In this document: piece by piece, positions 45,593 through 54,714 of the stretch
How the letters are laid out: each line of letters begins with the position of its first letter
Position numbering within the stretch: the first letter of the stretch is position 1
From: Pinibacter sp031553495
Lineage (GTDB): Bacteria > Bacteroidota > Bacteroidia > Chitinophagales > Chitinophagaceae
Direction: 5' to 3'
DNA length: 64,000 bases
Assembly: GCA_031553495.1 (NCBI GenBank)
Contig: JAVBLN010000005.1
Coordinates: 3,500-67,499 of the forward strand
The notes under the pieces: model-generated
Seen by the model: the letters and a program-made list of their open reading frames with translations, nothing else
Told to the model about the DNA's origin: nothing
Databases searched by the model: none
Position numbers and translations under genes: made by a program

Positions 45593-46152
45593 CAAAAAAA
45601 GAAATAAGAAAATTATACAAGCAAAAAAGAATTGAACTTCCTGAGAAAGAAAGGCGGAAATTCGACGACTTGCTGCTTATAAGTTTTCAGCAGCTTTGGT
45701 ACGATAACATACAAGTGGTGATGAGTTATTGGCCTCTGCAAACAATGGCCGAGCTAAACACACATCTGTTCACCGATTATCTTTCTTTCAGAATTCCGGG
45801 TTTGCAGGTGGTATATCCGCTTATAAAAAACGGATACCTGGAAGCTGTGCTGGTTGATGAAAATACAAATTTCAAGGTCAATGATTATAATATAACAGAA
45901 CCAATTGACGGCACAACTATTGATCCCAAAGCTATAGATTTGGTGCTTACTCCGCTGCTGGCGTTCGATAAAAACGGTTACAGGGTTGGCTATGGCAAAG
46001 GTTATTATGATAAATTCCTTGCAACCTGCCGCCCTGATGTTATCAAAATCGGATGCAGTTATTTTGATCCGGTTGATAGTATTGATGATATCAACGAATT
46101 TGATGTACCTTTAAATATATGTATTACACCTAACAGAACACATGAATTTTAA
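45589..46152 (+). CDS. 5-formyltetrahydrofolate cyclo-ligase
   Basis: A 187-residue enzyme that converts 5-formyl-THF to 5,10-methenyl-THF using ATP. The basic N-terminus KKEIRKLYKQKR and the signature GYGKGYYDKFL at about residues 131-141 identify it, with LVLTPLLAFDKNGYRVG just before. It starts in the last codons of bioD and overlaps lpxK by 11 bases. Length is normal. Confidence 0.92.
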   Translation: MTKKEIRKLYKQKRIELPEKERRKFDDLLLISFQQLWYDNIQVVMSYWPLQTMAELNTHLFTDYLSFRIPGLQVVYPLIKNGYLEAVLVDENTNFKVNDYNITEPIDGTTIDPKAIDLVLTPLLAFDKNGYRVGYGKGYYDKFLATCRPDVIKIGCSYFDPVDSIDDINEFDVPLNICITPNRTHEF

Positions 46153-47233
46153 TATACCGCTTTTAAAACCTATTCGCATTTTATTATTTCCGGTTTCCGT
46201 TGTTTATCTTTTAGTAGTCTGGTTGCGCAATAAATTATTTGATAAAGGCATCATAAGATCGGCGTCGTTCAACTTGCCCATTATTTGCGTTGGAAACCTT
46301 GCTGTGGGCGGCACAGGAAAATCGCCAATGGTGGAATACCTGGCAAAATTATTGTTACCTCAATTTAATACAGCCACGCTCAGCCGCGGTTATAAGCGTA
46401 AAACAAAAGGCTATGCACTAGCAGGGCCGGGCACTACAGCGCTTGAAATAGGCGACGAGCCTATGCAATTTCATAATAAATTTCCACAATTGGCAGTGGC
46501 AGTTGGCGAAGAAAGATTGTTCGCTATTCCAATGCTGCTGCACGATAAACCGAAAACGGAGGTCATCATTCTTGATGACGCGTTTCAGCACAGATCGGTG
46601 AAAGCAGGCTTTAATATTGTGCTTACCGAGTATAGTAATTTATATACTTACGATTGGTATTTACCCACCGGCGATCTGCGCGATTTAAAATCCAGCGCTC
46701 ATCGTGCCGATATAATTGTGGTAACAAAATGTCCCGGCGATCTTTCGCAGGAAAAAAAACAATCCGTCATAAAAGCGCTTTCACCATTGCCGGAGCAGCA
46801 AGTATTTTTTTCCACCATTCGCTATGGAGCGCTTTATCACATTATAAACAAAACAACAATTGAACTGAACGACGACATGGAAGTATTGCTGGTAACGGGA
46901 ATCGCGAATCCGGTGCCACTAAAAAAAATGTTGAATGAAAAAAGTAAATGTTATTATGAACAGGCTTATAGCGATCATTTTATTTTTACAATAGATGATT
47001 TAAACGACATTCAGAAAAAATTCAATGCCATACAAGCAACAAAAAAAATAATTTTAACAACAGAGAAAGATGCGGTGCGTTTGGTAAAATTTGAACAAAA
47101 CCTGCAAGAACTCCCATTCTATGTAATACCCATTGAAATGCAATTTCTGTTTGACGAAAGCGATGATTTCAGCAATTTAATTATTACATTTATAAATAGA
47201 GAAAGCAGAGGTCAGAAGTCAGGCGATGATTAA
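46142..47233 (+). CDS. lpxK: Tetraacyldisaccharide 4'-kinase
   Basis: A 363-residue inner-membrane kinase that phosphorylates the lipid A precursor at the 4' position, showing that the cell makes lipid A. A hydrophobic N-terminal helix at residues 10-28 anchors it. The Walker A motif VGNLAVGGTGKSP is at 50-62, and the Walker B-like VIILDDAFQHRSV is near 140-152. Length fits. It closes the bioD operon and is followed by a repeat copy. Confidence 0.93.
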   Translation: MNFNIPLLKPIRILLFPVSVVYLLVVWLRNKLFDKGIIRSASFNLPIICVGNLAVGGTGKSPMVEYLAKLLLPQFNTATLSRGYKRKTKGYALAGPGTTALEIGDEPMQFHNKFPQLAVAVGEERLFAIPMLLHDKPKTEVIILDDAFQHRSVKAGFNIVLTEYSNLYTYDWYLPTGDLRDLKSSAHRADIIVVTKCPGDLSQEKKQSVIKALSPLPEQQVFFSTIRYGALYHIINKTTIELNDDMEVLLVTGIANPVPLKKMLNEKSKCYYEQAYSDHFIFTIDDLNDIQKKFNAIQATKKIILTTEKDAVRLVKFEQNLQELPFYVIPIEMQFLFDESDDFSNLIITFINRESRGQKSGDD

Positions 47234-47257
47234 AGAAAACATGAGGTTATTTGAGTT

Positions 47258-47336
47258 ATTTTTTGGGGATACCAGCGACAGCTTTTCATGGCATCATCGT
47301 TGCGTCGCAATCACTTCATCGGTAGTATTTCATGGC
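47258..47336 (+). repeat. Dispersed repeat, copy 21 (plus, GCGTCGC core)
   Basis: T-tract, GGGGATACCAGCG, arm TTTTCATGGCATCATCG, core inside the 11-bp palindrome TTGCGTCGCAA, then CACTTCATCGGTAG and TATTTCATGGCA. The arm string TTTCATGGCA is repeated directly on both sides of the core. Confidence 0.8.
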
Positions 47337-47392
47337 AACAACCAACAACCACTTAATCCTCCCATTGTTCCTTTCTATTAATAAAAAAAATC

Positions 47393-49456
47393 ATGAGCAA
47401 AAAACATTCGAAAAACAGGAAAAAGAAATCGACAAAAAATATTCATGAGTATAAAGGCGTACTCGACATTACAAGATCCGGAGTTGGGTATATAATTGTA
47501 CCGCAATTAGAAACCGACATATTAGTAAGACCAAACGATTTTAATACTGCCTTACATGGCGATACGGTATGTGTAAAAGTAGTTAGCGATCCTCATAAAA
47601 TTGGCCGTGTACAAGGTGTTATAACAGAAGTAGTGGAAAGAAAACAAACAGAATTTGTTGGCCGCATAGACATGAACAAAAACTTCGCGTTCTTTATAGC
47701 AGAGTCGCAAAAGCCAATGACGGATATTTATATTCCTATTGAGAAACTTAATGATGCACAAAACAACGACCGCGTTATGGTACGCATTACCGGCTGGGAA
47801 AAAAATAAAAAACCCACCGGTGAAGTAATAAAACTAATGGATGCCGCCGACGACAATGAATTCGCGATGCGTGAAATTATTTTAGAAAACGGCTTTCCTA
47901 TTGGTTTTAGCAGCGAAGCTATTGAAGAAACAGCGCTCATTCCTGATCAATTATCAAAATCAGAATTTAAGAAAAGAAAAGATTTTCGTAAAACGTTTAC
48001 CATAACAATTGATCCTTTTGATGCGAAAGATTTTGATGATGCCATATCCTTCAGGGTTTTAAAAAATGGCAATTATGAAATTGGTGTACATATCGCGGAT
48101 GTAAGTTATTATGTTACACCCGGAACCGTTCTTGATAAAGAAGCTTACACACGTGCAACATCAGTTTACCTGCCCGACAGAGTGAATCCGATGCTTCCGG
48201 AGCGTATATCAAACGAATTGTGCTCACTGCGTCCTAACGAAGATAAATTTACCTTTTCATCGGTTTTTGAAATAACGCCAAAAGCGGAAATTAAAGACTG
48301 CTGGTTAGGCCGCACTGTTATTCATTCCGATCACCGTTTTACTTATGAAGAAGTACAGGATATAATTGAAAAGGAAGACGGATTGTACAAAAACGAAGTA
48401 CTTATATTAAATAAGATCTCTCAACGCTTACGTAAACAACGTTTTAAAAAAGGCGCTATCAACTTTTCATCGCAGGAAGTGCGCTTCAAACTTGATGAGC
48501 AGGGAAAACCCATTGGCATTGTTATCAAAGAAAGCAAAGAAGCTCATCAATTAATTGAAGAACTAATGTTGCTGGCAAATAGAGCTGTAGCGGAAACTGT
48601 CAGTAAAATTAAAATACAAAAGAAACCGGTGCCTTTTCCATACCGTGTGCACAACACACCGGATGAGGAAAAGCTGTTGCCATTTGTTGAGTTCGCAAAA
48701 AAATTCGGACATAAATTTGATACTAAAACGCCGGAAGGTATTGCTCAATCGTTCAACACCATGTTGCAGGATGTACAGGGAAAACCCGAACAGCATGTGC
48801 TTGAACAGCTTGGCATCCGCACCATGGCAAAAGCCGTGTACACTTCAGAAAATATTGGGCACTATGGTTTGGGCTTCACCAATTATACGCACTTCACCTC
48901 CCCTATTCGCCGCTATCCCGATATAATGGCGCATCGTGTGCTGCAGGAAATGCTTGATAACAATATTAAGCCCGATAAGGAAATGGAAGCGAAATGCAAG
49001 CATTGCAGCGATCGCGAAAGAGCCGCTATGGAAGCAGAGCGTGCCGCCAACAAATACAAGCAGGTGGAATACATGCACAATTTCCTTGGCGAAGAATTTG
49101 AAGGTGTGATAAGCGGTGTTGCAGGTTTTGGTTTTTGGGTTGAAACTATAGAACATAAATGCGAAGGGCTGGTAAGTATAAACAGCCTGTTTGATTATGA
49201 CGATTTTCGCCATATAGAAAACGAATATGCATTGGTAGGAAGACGCAGCGGCAGATCGTTTAGAATGGGCGATAAAGTTCGCATTAAAGTGGTGGCAGCC
49301 AACCTTACCAAGCGCCAACTGGATTATGAATGGGTGCTTACCAGCATTAAAACAGAAGAACCTGTTAAGCAGGCCGCTATTAAAAAAGAAAAGAAAAAGA
49401 AACTGAAAAAAGAACCGGTTACCGCTAAAACAAAAAAAACAAAGAAGAAAAAATAG
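47393..49456 (+). CDS. rnr: Ribonuclease R (RNB family exoribonuclease)
   Basis: A 687-residue 3'-to-5' exoribonuclease that degrades structured RNA. OB-fold cold-shock domains lie at about 20-150. The RNB catalytic domain begins near residue 200 with DPFDAKDFDDA (Asp207, Asp213, Asp215, Asp216 region binding magnesium). An S1 domain is near 570-655 (FEGVISGVAGFGFWVETIEHKCEGLV). A very basic lysine-rich tail ends the protein, as does a basic start (MSKKHSKNRKKKS). Such tails help binding of structured RNA. Confidence 0.94.
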   Translation: MSKKHSKNRKKKSTKNIHEYKGVLDITRSGVGYIIVPQLETDILVRPNDFNTALHGDTVCVKVVSDPHKIGRVQGVITEVVERKQTEFVGRIDMNKNFAFFIAESQKPMTDIYIPIEKLNDAQNNDRVMVRITGWEKNKKPTGEVIKLMDAADDNEFAMREIILENGFPIGFSSEAIEETALIPDQLSKSEFKKRKDFRKTFTITIDPFDAKDFDDAISFRVLKNGNYEIGVHIADVSYYVTPGTVLDKEAYTRATSVYLPDRVNPMLPERISNELCSLRPNEDKFTFSSVFEITPKAEIKDCWLGRTVIHSDHRFTYEEVQDIIEKEDGLYKNEVLILNKISQRLRKQRFKKGAINFSSQEVRFKLDEQGKPIGIVIKESKEAHQLIEELMLLANRAVAETVSKIKIQKKPVPFPYRVHNTPDEEKLLPFVEFAKKFGHKFDTKTPEGIAQSFNTMLQDVQGKPEQHVLEQLGIRTMAKAVYTSENIGHYGLGFTNYTHFTSPIRRYPDIMAHRVLQEMLDNNIKPDKEMEAKCKHCSDRERAAMEAERAANKYKQVEYMHNFLGEEFEGVISGVAGFGFWVETIEHKCEGLVSINSLFDYDDFRHIENEYALVGRRSGRSFRMGDKVRIKVVAANLTKRQLDYEWVLTSIKTEEPVKQAAIKKEKKKKLKKEPVTAKTKKTKKKK

Positions 49457-49475
49457 AATTGGGATAATTTAAAAA

Positions 49476-49568
49476 TGTCTGAATTTGGATTTATCGGATT
49501 ATAGGATTAATGGGATATTTTCTCAGTAAAAGCAATCCTTTAATCTGTTAATCCCGCAAATCCAAATC
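49476..49568. repeat. Palindromic repeat TGTCTGAATTTGGAT, copy 1
   Basis: The left arm TGTCTGAATTTGGAT with GGATTATAGGATTAATGGGAT faces the right arm AATCCTTTAATCTGTTAATC with GCAAATCCAAATC. It follows rnr directly. Other copies are at 49627-49725 and 63150-63240, and a half copy is at 49774-49793. Confidence 0.72.
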
Positions 49569-49626
49569 TTTTACTAGCGCAGGCCTCCGGGCCTGTGCTT
49601 ATCCGTTACTTATTTTAAGCAATAGT

Positions 49627-49725
49627 TGTCTGAATTTGAATTTATCAGATTATAGGATTAATGGATTATGTTCTTATTAAAAGCAATCCTTAAATCCATT
49701 AATCCTGCAATTCCAAATTCAGACA
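49627..49725. repeat. Palindromic repeat TGTCTGAATTTGAAT, copy 2
   Basis: Arms TGTCTGAATTTGAATTTATC and CAATTCCAAATTCAGACA enclose GGATTAATGGATTATG and CATTAATCC, an almost complete palindrome of 99 bases. Downstream, 49726-49764 (CTGCGCAAATCAGTCTAATC, CAGTGTCATCTGTGTGCCG) is the inverse of 63111-63150. Confidence 0.78.
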
Positions 49726-49807
49726 ATCTGCGCAAATCAGTCTAATCAGTGTCATCTGTGTGCCGTTTCCCCCACAAATCCAAATTCAGACAATCTCCTA
49801 CTTTGTG

Positions 49808-49815
49808 TAACTTTG
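49808..49815 (+). promoter_or_regulatory. Candidate -7 element TAACTTTG
   Basis: Perfect match to the Bacteroidota -7 consensus TANNTTTG, 51 bases before the polyprenyl synthase start. No clear -33 TTTG lies at the right distance, so support is moderate. Confidence 0.4.
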
Positions 49816-49866
49816 CAGCCAGGCACAATAAACGAGTAACAAACTATTTAACGATTCAAAATTATC

Positions 49867-50832
49867 ATGCATACATTTGAAACATTAAGCCGGCTTTTTA
49901 ATCATAAATTCAATACAAATCATTTTCCCGGAAAACCGGAAACACTTTATGCACCCGCTGATTATTTTTTATCAATCGGCGGAAAGCGCATACGCCCGGC
50001 AATATGCCTGATGGCAAACGAATTGTTTGACGACATTAAAGATGACACCTGGCATGTGGCAACCGCCATAGAATTGTTTCACAATTTTACATTGATACAC
50101 GACGATATAATGGATAAGGCTCCGCTGCGCCGCGGCCTGCCTACAGTGCATTCAAAGTATGGAGAAGCCACCGCGCTGCTTAGCGGCGATGTTATGCTGG
50201 TAGCGGCTTATGATTATCTGAACAAAATAAAAGTCGATATCCTGCCCAAAGTATTGCATTTATTTAATAGAACTGCAAAGCAGGTGTGCGAAGGACAACA
50301 ACTGGACATGGATTTTGAAAATCTGCAAAACGTGCAGATGGAAGAATACATTCGAATGATAGAGTTGAAAACATCCGTATTGCTTGCCGCAAGCCTGAAG
50401 CTTGGCGCCATACTTGGCGGCGCCAGCGAAGGCAATCAGCAACACATTTATGAATTTGGCAGAAACCTTGGAATAGCTTTTCAAATTCAGGACGATTATC
50501 TTGACGCATTTGGCAATCCCGAAAAAGTAGGAAAACAAACCGGCGGCGATATAAGAGAAAATAAAAAAACATTCCTCATGATAAAAGCATTGGAATGCTG
50601 CAATGAACAGCAGCTTCAGCAAATGCGCAGCCTAATGAATGATAGCACGTCCGATAAAGTGGAGCGTGTACTTGAAATATTTAAAACATGCGGAGTGGAT
50701 AAATGGGCTGTGGCATTGCAGGAAGAATACACCCAAAAAGCGTTGTATCACCTCGAAGAAATTGCTGTACTGAGTGTGCGCAAAGAGCCGCTTAAGCAAC
50801 TAACAGCTTTTTTAATGCAGCGTGAGTACTGA
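49867..50832 (+). CDS. Polyprenyl (trans-isoprenyl) diphosphate synthase
   Basis: A 321-residue all-helical synthase that adds isopentenyl diphosphate units head-to-tail. The first aspartate-rich motif is DDIMD at residues 79-83, followed by the arginines of APLRRG. The second is DDYLD at 209-213 in AFQIQDDYLDAFG. GGKRIRP is at about 38-44. The bulky residues before the first motif will set the chain length, probably for a quinone side chain, but the exact length is not readable. The gene stands alone, after two palindromic repeats. Confidence 0.92.
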   Translation: MHTFETLSRLFNHKFNTNHFPGKPETLYAPADYFLSIGGKRIRPAICLMANELFDDIKDDTWHVATAIELFHNFTLIHDDIMDKAPLRRGLPTVHSKYGEATALLSGDVMLVAAYDYLNKIKVDILPKVLHLFNRTAKQVCEGQQLDMDFENLQNVQMEEYIRMIELKTSVLLAASLKLGAILGGASEGNQQHIYEFGRNLGIAFQIQDDYLDAFGNPEKVGKQTGGDIRENKKTFLMIKALECCNEQQLQQMRSLMNDSTSDKVERVLEIFKTCGVDKWAVALQEEYTQKALYHLEEIAVLSVRKEPLKQLTAFLMQREY

Positions 50833-50968
50833 CATTTGAATTGGTGTATTTACATATTGTCCAAATAAACTGCCATCTTTTTCTTTCAATTAACGTGAAC
50901 TATGACGAAGCTAAATGAACTTATAATTTGAGATGCTATAGATTGTTATACTTCATGCTGTTCAAAGA

Positions 50969-51046
50969 TATTTTATTGGGAACCGGCTGTAGTGCTACTA
51001 TTAAGCATCGTTGTGTCACTCACTTGTACGGTAGTAATGCTATTGA
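50969..51046 (+). repeat. Dispersed repeat, copy 22 (plus, GTGTCAC core)
   Basis: Near-consensus: TTTTATTGGGAACCGGCTG, TAGTGCTACTATTAAGC, core, CACTTGTACGGTAGTAATGC. It lies 137 bases after the polyprenyl synthase gene. Confidence 0.9.
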
Positions 51047-52159
51047 AATGTGGAAATGTGAAAATGCGGAAATGAATTGGAATGGCATTTCAATAATTCA
51101 ATATAGGATTAGGTATTTAGTTCGCCAATACTTTATGAATAAAATGAAAACTAAATTTTCCATTGTAAAAATTGTTGACAGGAAAACAGCTATTAAATCT
51201 TATGCTCTACAAGGCTTGTAGCCTTACAACTTTATGCTATTGCTGTTAGCAACATTCCAACCTGGTTTTAATTGCCGGTAAAATCGTTTGATATTTGGCG
51301 TGGTTTCTGGCTTTTAAGTCGCGGTTTTCCGGCGTTTAAATCAAAATGCAAAATTTCGTATATTTATAATAGTTAGTAATAAAACTCACACATTCGACGG
51401 TTTATTTTTAATCAGCTCAGGTCATTTATAATTCAAAAATAATCTGTTAATATTTTTTTGAAATTTAAGTAGCAATAAAAAGTTTAAGCATTTAATTACT
51501 ACATTTGTTCCTACAAAAATAAAATTTGTACCACAAGGTATTGTAAATAACCGGTGTTGGATCAGGATCATACCAATACCTTATAGTTTTATACTGGTAA
51601 AATATTAACTACATCACCATCCTTAAAATCAACTGATAGAGCTATGCCAGCTCGATCTTTAATATAATATTGAGATTTTTTTGAATGAAGATCATGCCAG
51701 CAGGAGTTCAGTAAGCCCTCTACTATCTACATCATCTGTATGATACATATGATACATACATGAGGAAATATGGAACCCTTATGGCACATGCCGGGTTACC
51801 CCGACCTGATAAGTCGAATGGCTTAATTCCTGTCATATTCTTCTTCAACTTTAGCTATAGTAAACTATACTCTAATTCTTACAGAATTACCCACCATGTA
51901 ACCATTTCAAAAAAATCTCTGGAATTTGGAGACTGCACAATTGGTCTCACAAATCAATTGAAATGTGCCGGCAATTAAAGTAGGCCATTTCCCATAACGC
52001 ATTACTTGCGATTGTTTATTTCAACGAAAGCTGCCAAAACAGAAAGGTTATTTACACGCATTTCTGTGAATATAACTTTTCATTAAAATAACAGGTGTGT
52101 TTTCTGATATGCAGAAGCTGTTATGCTGTACTAGTATAATATAAAATGTTATAACCCCC
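51047..52159. other. Gene-free AT-rich stretch between housekeeping and DUF1254 regions
   Basis: No credible coding frame is seen. The longest candidates are about 70 codons, with no family pattern. A 9-bp inverted repeat (AAGGTATTG at 51535-51543 and CAATACCTT at 51574-51582) surrounds 30 bases. A TACATTTG string at 51500-51507 matches the -7 consensus, but no gene follows. The stretch may hold a small RNA or be decayed DNA. Confidence 0.45.
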
Positions 52160-52240
52160 TTGCTCAATAGCCTTACTACCGTACAAGTGAGTGACACAAC
52201 GATGCTTAATAGTAGCACTACCGCCGGTTCCATAAAAAAC
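52160..52240 (-). repeat. Dispersed repeat, copy 23 (minus, GTGTCAC core)
   Basis: TTGCTCAATAGCCTTACTAC, AAGTGAGTGACACAACG, ATGCTTAATAGTAGCACTAC, CGCCGGTTCC and an A-tract. From 52241 to 52443 nothing else is visible. Confidence 0.9.
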
Positions 52241-52443
52241 ATTACGCATTCTCCGGCTGTGTGAAGTATAAGAGTAGTTTGTAAAAAAAATATACATGAT
52301 CGAAACAGTTAGCAAACAAAATTTATTCAAATACTGTTTAATCTATAGAAGGCAAGATATCTCGCATTACAAATACATGGAGATTATTGTTCGAGCCTGC
52401 ATTATCCAATAAAAATTATGATAACAATAAAAAAAATCACTCT

Positions 52444-53226
52444 ATGAATAAGATTACAAAACTCAACCTGATCGCCGTTTTTTTGATAAGCTGTTTTTCA
52501 ACAAATATTATGGCACAGCAAAAAGAACTAGATGCGGAAACCATTAAAGAGGCAAACAATCCTTTAGCGAGAAGAAAAAGCTTCAATGTGCACAACTATT
52601 TAATGCCCTCGCTGTATGGCACAAAAGATGTGACCATGAACCAGGTGATGTTTCGCTATGCGCAACCTGTAGGAAAATTTTTGCTTAGAGCTACCATGCC
52701 AGTTGTTACGCAATCGTTGCCTGAAAAGTCACCTACCACCGGATTTGGAGATTTCAGCATGTTTGCTATTTACAAAATTCCAATAAAGGAGGGAATCAGT
52801 ATGGGAGCAGGTCCGATATTAGTGGCGCCAACCGGTAGTCATAACCTGGGGCAAGGCAAATGGCAAACGGGATTGTCGGCTATGGCGTACTTTTCGAAAA
52901 GTCATACGATTCAATTCGGGTCTCTGCTTCAATGGCAAACTTCTTTTGCAGGAGATAAGGACAGGGATGATGTAAGTTTATTAACACCTCAGGTATTTTT
53001 TATTTGGCAAGCCGGTGGTGGAACTTACCTGCGAAGTACAGGTATTTGGTCGTTCAACCTTACAAATGGATTTTACAACATTCCGGTGGGATTGGGAATT
53101 GGGAAAGTAATGAAAGCAGATAAAACCACTTTCAACATATTCGCGGAGCCACAATTTTCTGTGGCAGCTCAGGGAGCCGGTCAACCAAAATTCCAATTAT
53201 TTGTTGGGTTTAATACACAGTTTTAA
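52444..53226 (+). CDS. Probable outer-membrane beta-barrel protein (phenol-degradation MetA-like)
   Basis: A 260-residue exported protein. The ATG at 52444 starts a good signal peptide ending near NIMAQQKE. The upstream in-frame TTG at 52387 adds a charged, unlikely leader. Alternating hydrophobic strands fill the rest and it ends FVGFNTQF with a C-terminal aromatic, as outer-membrane barrels do. FGDFSMFAIYKIP and GISMGAGPILVAPTGSHNLGQGKWQTG resemble the barrel family named MetA-pathway of phenol degradation, which often accompanies DUF1254 and xenobiotic genes. It begins the cluster and is 12 bases before the first DUF1254 gene, so it may be the outer-membrane channel of the system. Confidence 0.68.
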   Translation: MNKITKLNLIAVFLISCFSTNIMAQQKELDAETIKEANNPLARRKSFNVHNYLMPSLYGTKDVTMNQVMFRYAQPVGKFLLRATMPVVTQSLPEKSPTTGFGDFSMFAIYKIPIKEGISMGAGPILVAPTGSHNLGQGKWQTGLSAMAYFSKSHTIQFGSLLQWQTSFAGDKDRDDVSLLTPQVFFIWQAGGGTYLRSTGIWSFNLTNGFYNIPVGLGIGKVMKADKTTFNIFAEPQFSVAAQGAGQPKFQLFVGFNTQF

Positions 53227-53238
53227 ATACTTAAGAAA

Positions 53239-54636
53239 ATGAAATCAAGGATCAAAATTTTTTCCATTATCGTGGCTGTTATTTGCAGCTTACCATTGTA
53301 TGCCCAAACAAATGCTCAAAAACTAACGCCTGATCAGGCGAAGGAAGAACAGGCTTACACTGTGGGTGTACAAGCTGCCATCTGGGGACGGCCATTCTAC
53401 GACTATGTTTTTACTAATTCACATGGTGCAGAATCAGGAGCTGTTTACATTAATTATTTCCGCAAGTTTGACAAGCTAAAAACCGCTGCCGACCGTTACG
53501 TGGTAACTCCCAACAATGTAACTATTGATGCGTATGGCAATGGCGATCTGAGTATAGAGCCGCTTGTGGTTAAAGTACCAAAACTGGAATCTCCCCGCTG
53601 GTATATTATCCAAGTGGGCAATATGTACGATGAAGTTGTGCGGAACCTGGGAGGCTACAAAGGCGAGGAACCTGGTTTGTATTTTGTTACAGGTCCCGAT
53701 TACAACGGACCTGTTCCTTACGGAATGGAACAAATCAAAGTTAATACAAACCAAGCTATCATCGCTCTTCGTATAGCAGTTAACGGAGATAAAGATCTTC
53801 TTGCTGCTGTGAAGGAGCAACAAAGTTTTCATTTGTTGCCCTATTCCGTTTTTCAGAAACAAGGGTTGAATTATACCATCCCCAAGATGGAGTTGCAAAA
53901 ATATATTTTCACCCCCAAGGCTCCTGAAAATCTGCGTTACTTCGAACAACTTGGTTTCGGCATGCAGCTTTATCTGTCGCGCAATGCCGATTTTTCGGAT
54001 CCTTTTGTGATGCTTTTTCATCAAATTGGATTAAGCGCAAAGAGAGGCTTCGACTGGCAGAGTTTAGATGAGCCGACCAAACGCGGCCTGGCACGTGCCA
54101 TAGGCGTTGCCGACCAATTGATTGAAAATGCGAAACTATCTACGGCTACAGTTGTGAATGGCTGGCGTTACACGATGGGTAATGGCCGTGCAGGATATGA
54201 CATTACGCTTCGTGCAGCATTGGCTAAAACTGTGCTTGGGGCGAATGTTGCCGAAGAATCGCTTTATCCCAACACTGTTGTTGATGCCGATGGCAATAAA
54301 CTCGACGGTGCCAACAAATATGTGCTTCATATGAACAAAGACCAAATTCCACCTGTTACGGTATTTTGGAATCTGAACATGTTTGGTGATGATATGTTCT
54401 TTGTAGAGAACGATTTTAAACGCTACAGTATCGGTAGCACCACTGACGGATTGAAATACAACAAAGATGGTTCGATTGATCTTTATATCCAGAACGAAAA
54501 TCCCGGTAAAGACAAACAATCTAACTGGTTGCCGGCGCCCAAAGGCAGCTTCAACCTTACTATGCGTTTATACGGGGCCGAATCTCCTATTTTGAATGGC
54601 AGCTATCATTTACCGGGAGTACAGAAAATAAAATAA
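53239..54636 (+). CDS. DUF1254/DUF1214 protein 1
   Basis: A 465-residue exported protein with a signal peptide ending near LYAQTNAQ at residue 24. The DUF1254 domain is visible in DRYVVTPNNVTIDAYGNGDL, PRWYIIQVGNMYDEVVRN and GLYFVTGPDYNGPVPYGM. The C-terminal DUF1214 domain shows PPVTVFWNLNMF, DGSIDLYIQNENPG and SNWLPAPKGSFNLTMRLYGAE. Proteins with this domain pair have a solved fold but no agreed function. It has no lipobox, unlike the next two. It runs seven bases before DUF1254 gene 2, so the genes are co-transcribed. Confidence 0.85.
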   Translation: MKSRIKIFSIIVAVICSLPLYAQTNAQKLTPDQAKEEQAYTVGVQAAIWGRPFYDYVFTNSHGAESGAVYINYFRKFDKLKTAADRYVVTPNNVTIDAYGNGDLSIEPLVVKVPKLESPRWYIIQVGNMYDEVVRNLGGYKGEEPGLYFVTGPDYNGPVPYGMEQIKVNTNQAIIALRIAVNGDKDLLAAVKEQQSFHLLPYSVFQKQGLNYTIPKMELQKYIFTPKAPENLRYFEQLGFGMQLYLSRNADFSDPFVMLFHQIGLSAKRGFDWQSLDEPTKRGLARAIGVADQLIENAKLSTATVVNGWRYTMGNGRAGYDITLRAALAKTVLGANVAEESLYPNTVVDADGNKLDGANKYVLHMNKDQIPPVTVFWNLNMFGDDMFFVENDFKRYSIGSTTDGLKYNKDGSIDLYIQNENPGKDKQSNWLPAPKGSFNLTMRLYGAESPILNGSYHLPGVQKIK

Positions 54637-54642
54637 ACCAGG

Positions 54643-54714
54643 TATGTATACAACAAAATTGAATTTCAAAAACATCGCTGTCCTGCTCGCAGTAGCTGCG
54701 ACGGCAACGTTTAC
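54643..54714 (+). repeat. 72-bp exact duplication (copy 1), start of DUF1254 gene 2
   Basis: Identical base for base with 56175-56246. It encodes the signal peptide MYTTKLNFKNIAVLLAV and ends one codon short of the lipobox cysteine. Confidence 0.95.

Noticed and set aside
50969..51221. Short open frames containing ATIKHRCVTHLYGSNAI, also seen in several other intergenic regions
   Set aside because: The peptide is only the translation of the dispersed repeat. It turns up in different contexts and on both strands with no shared start or stop, so it is not a protein family.
51760..51978. 72-codon open frame in the gene-free stretch
   Set aside because: No signal, family pattern or leader. Composition looks like translated non-coding DNA.
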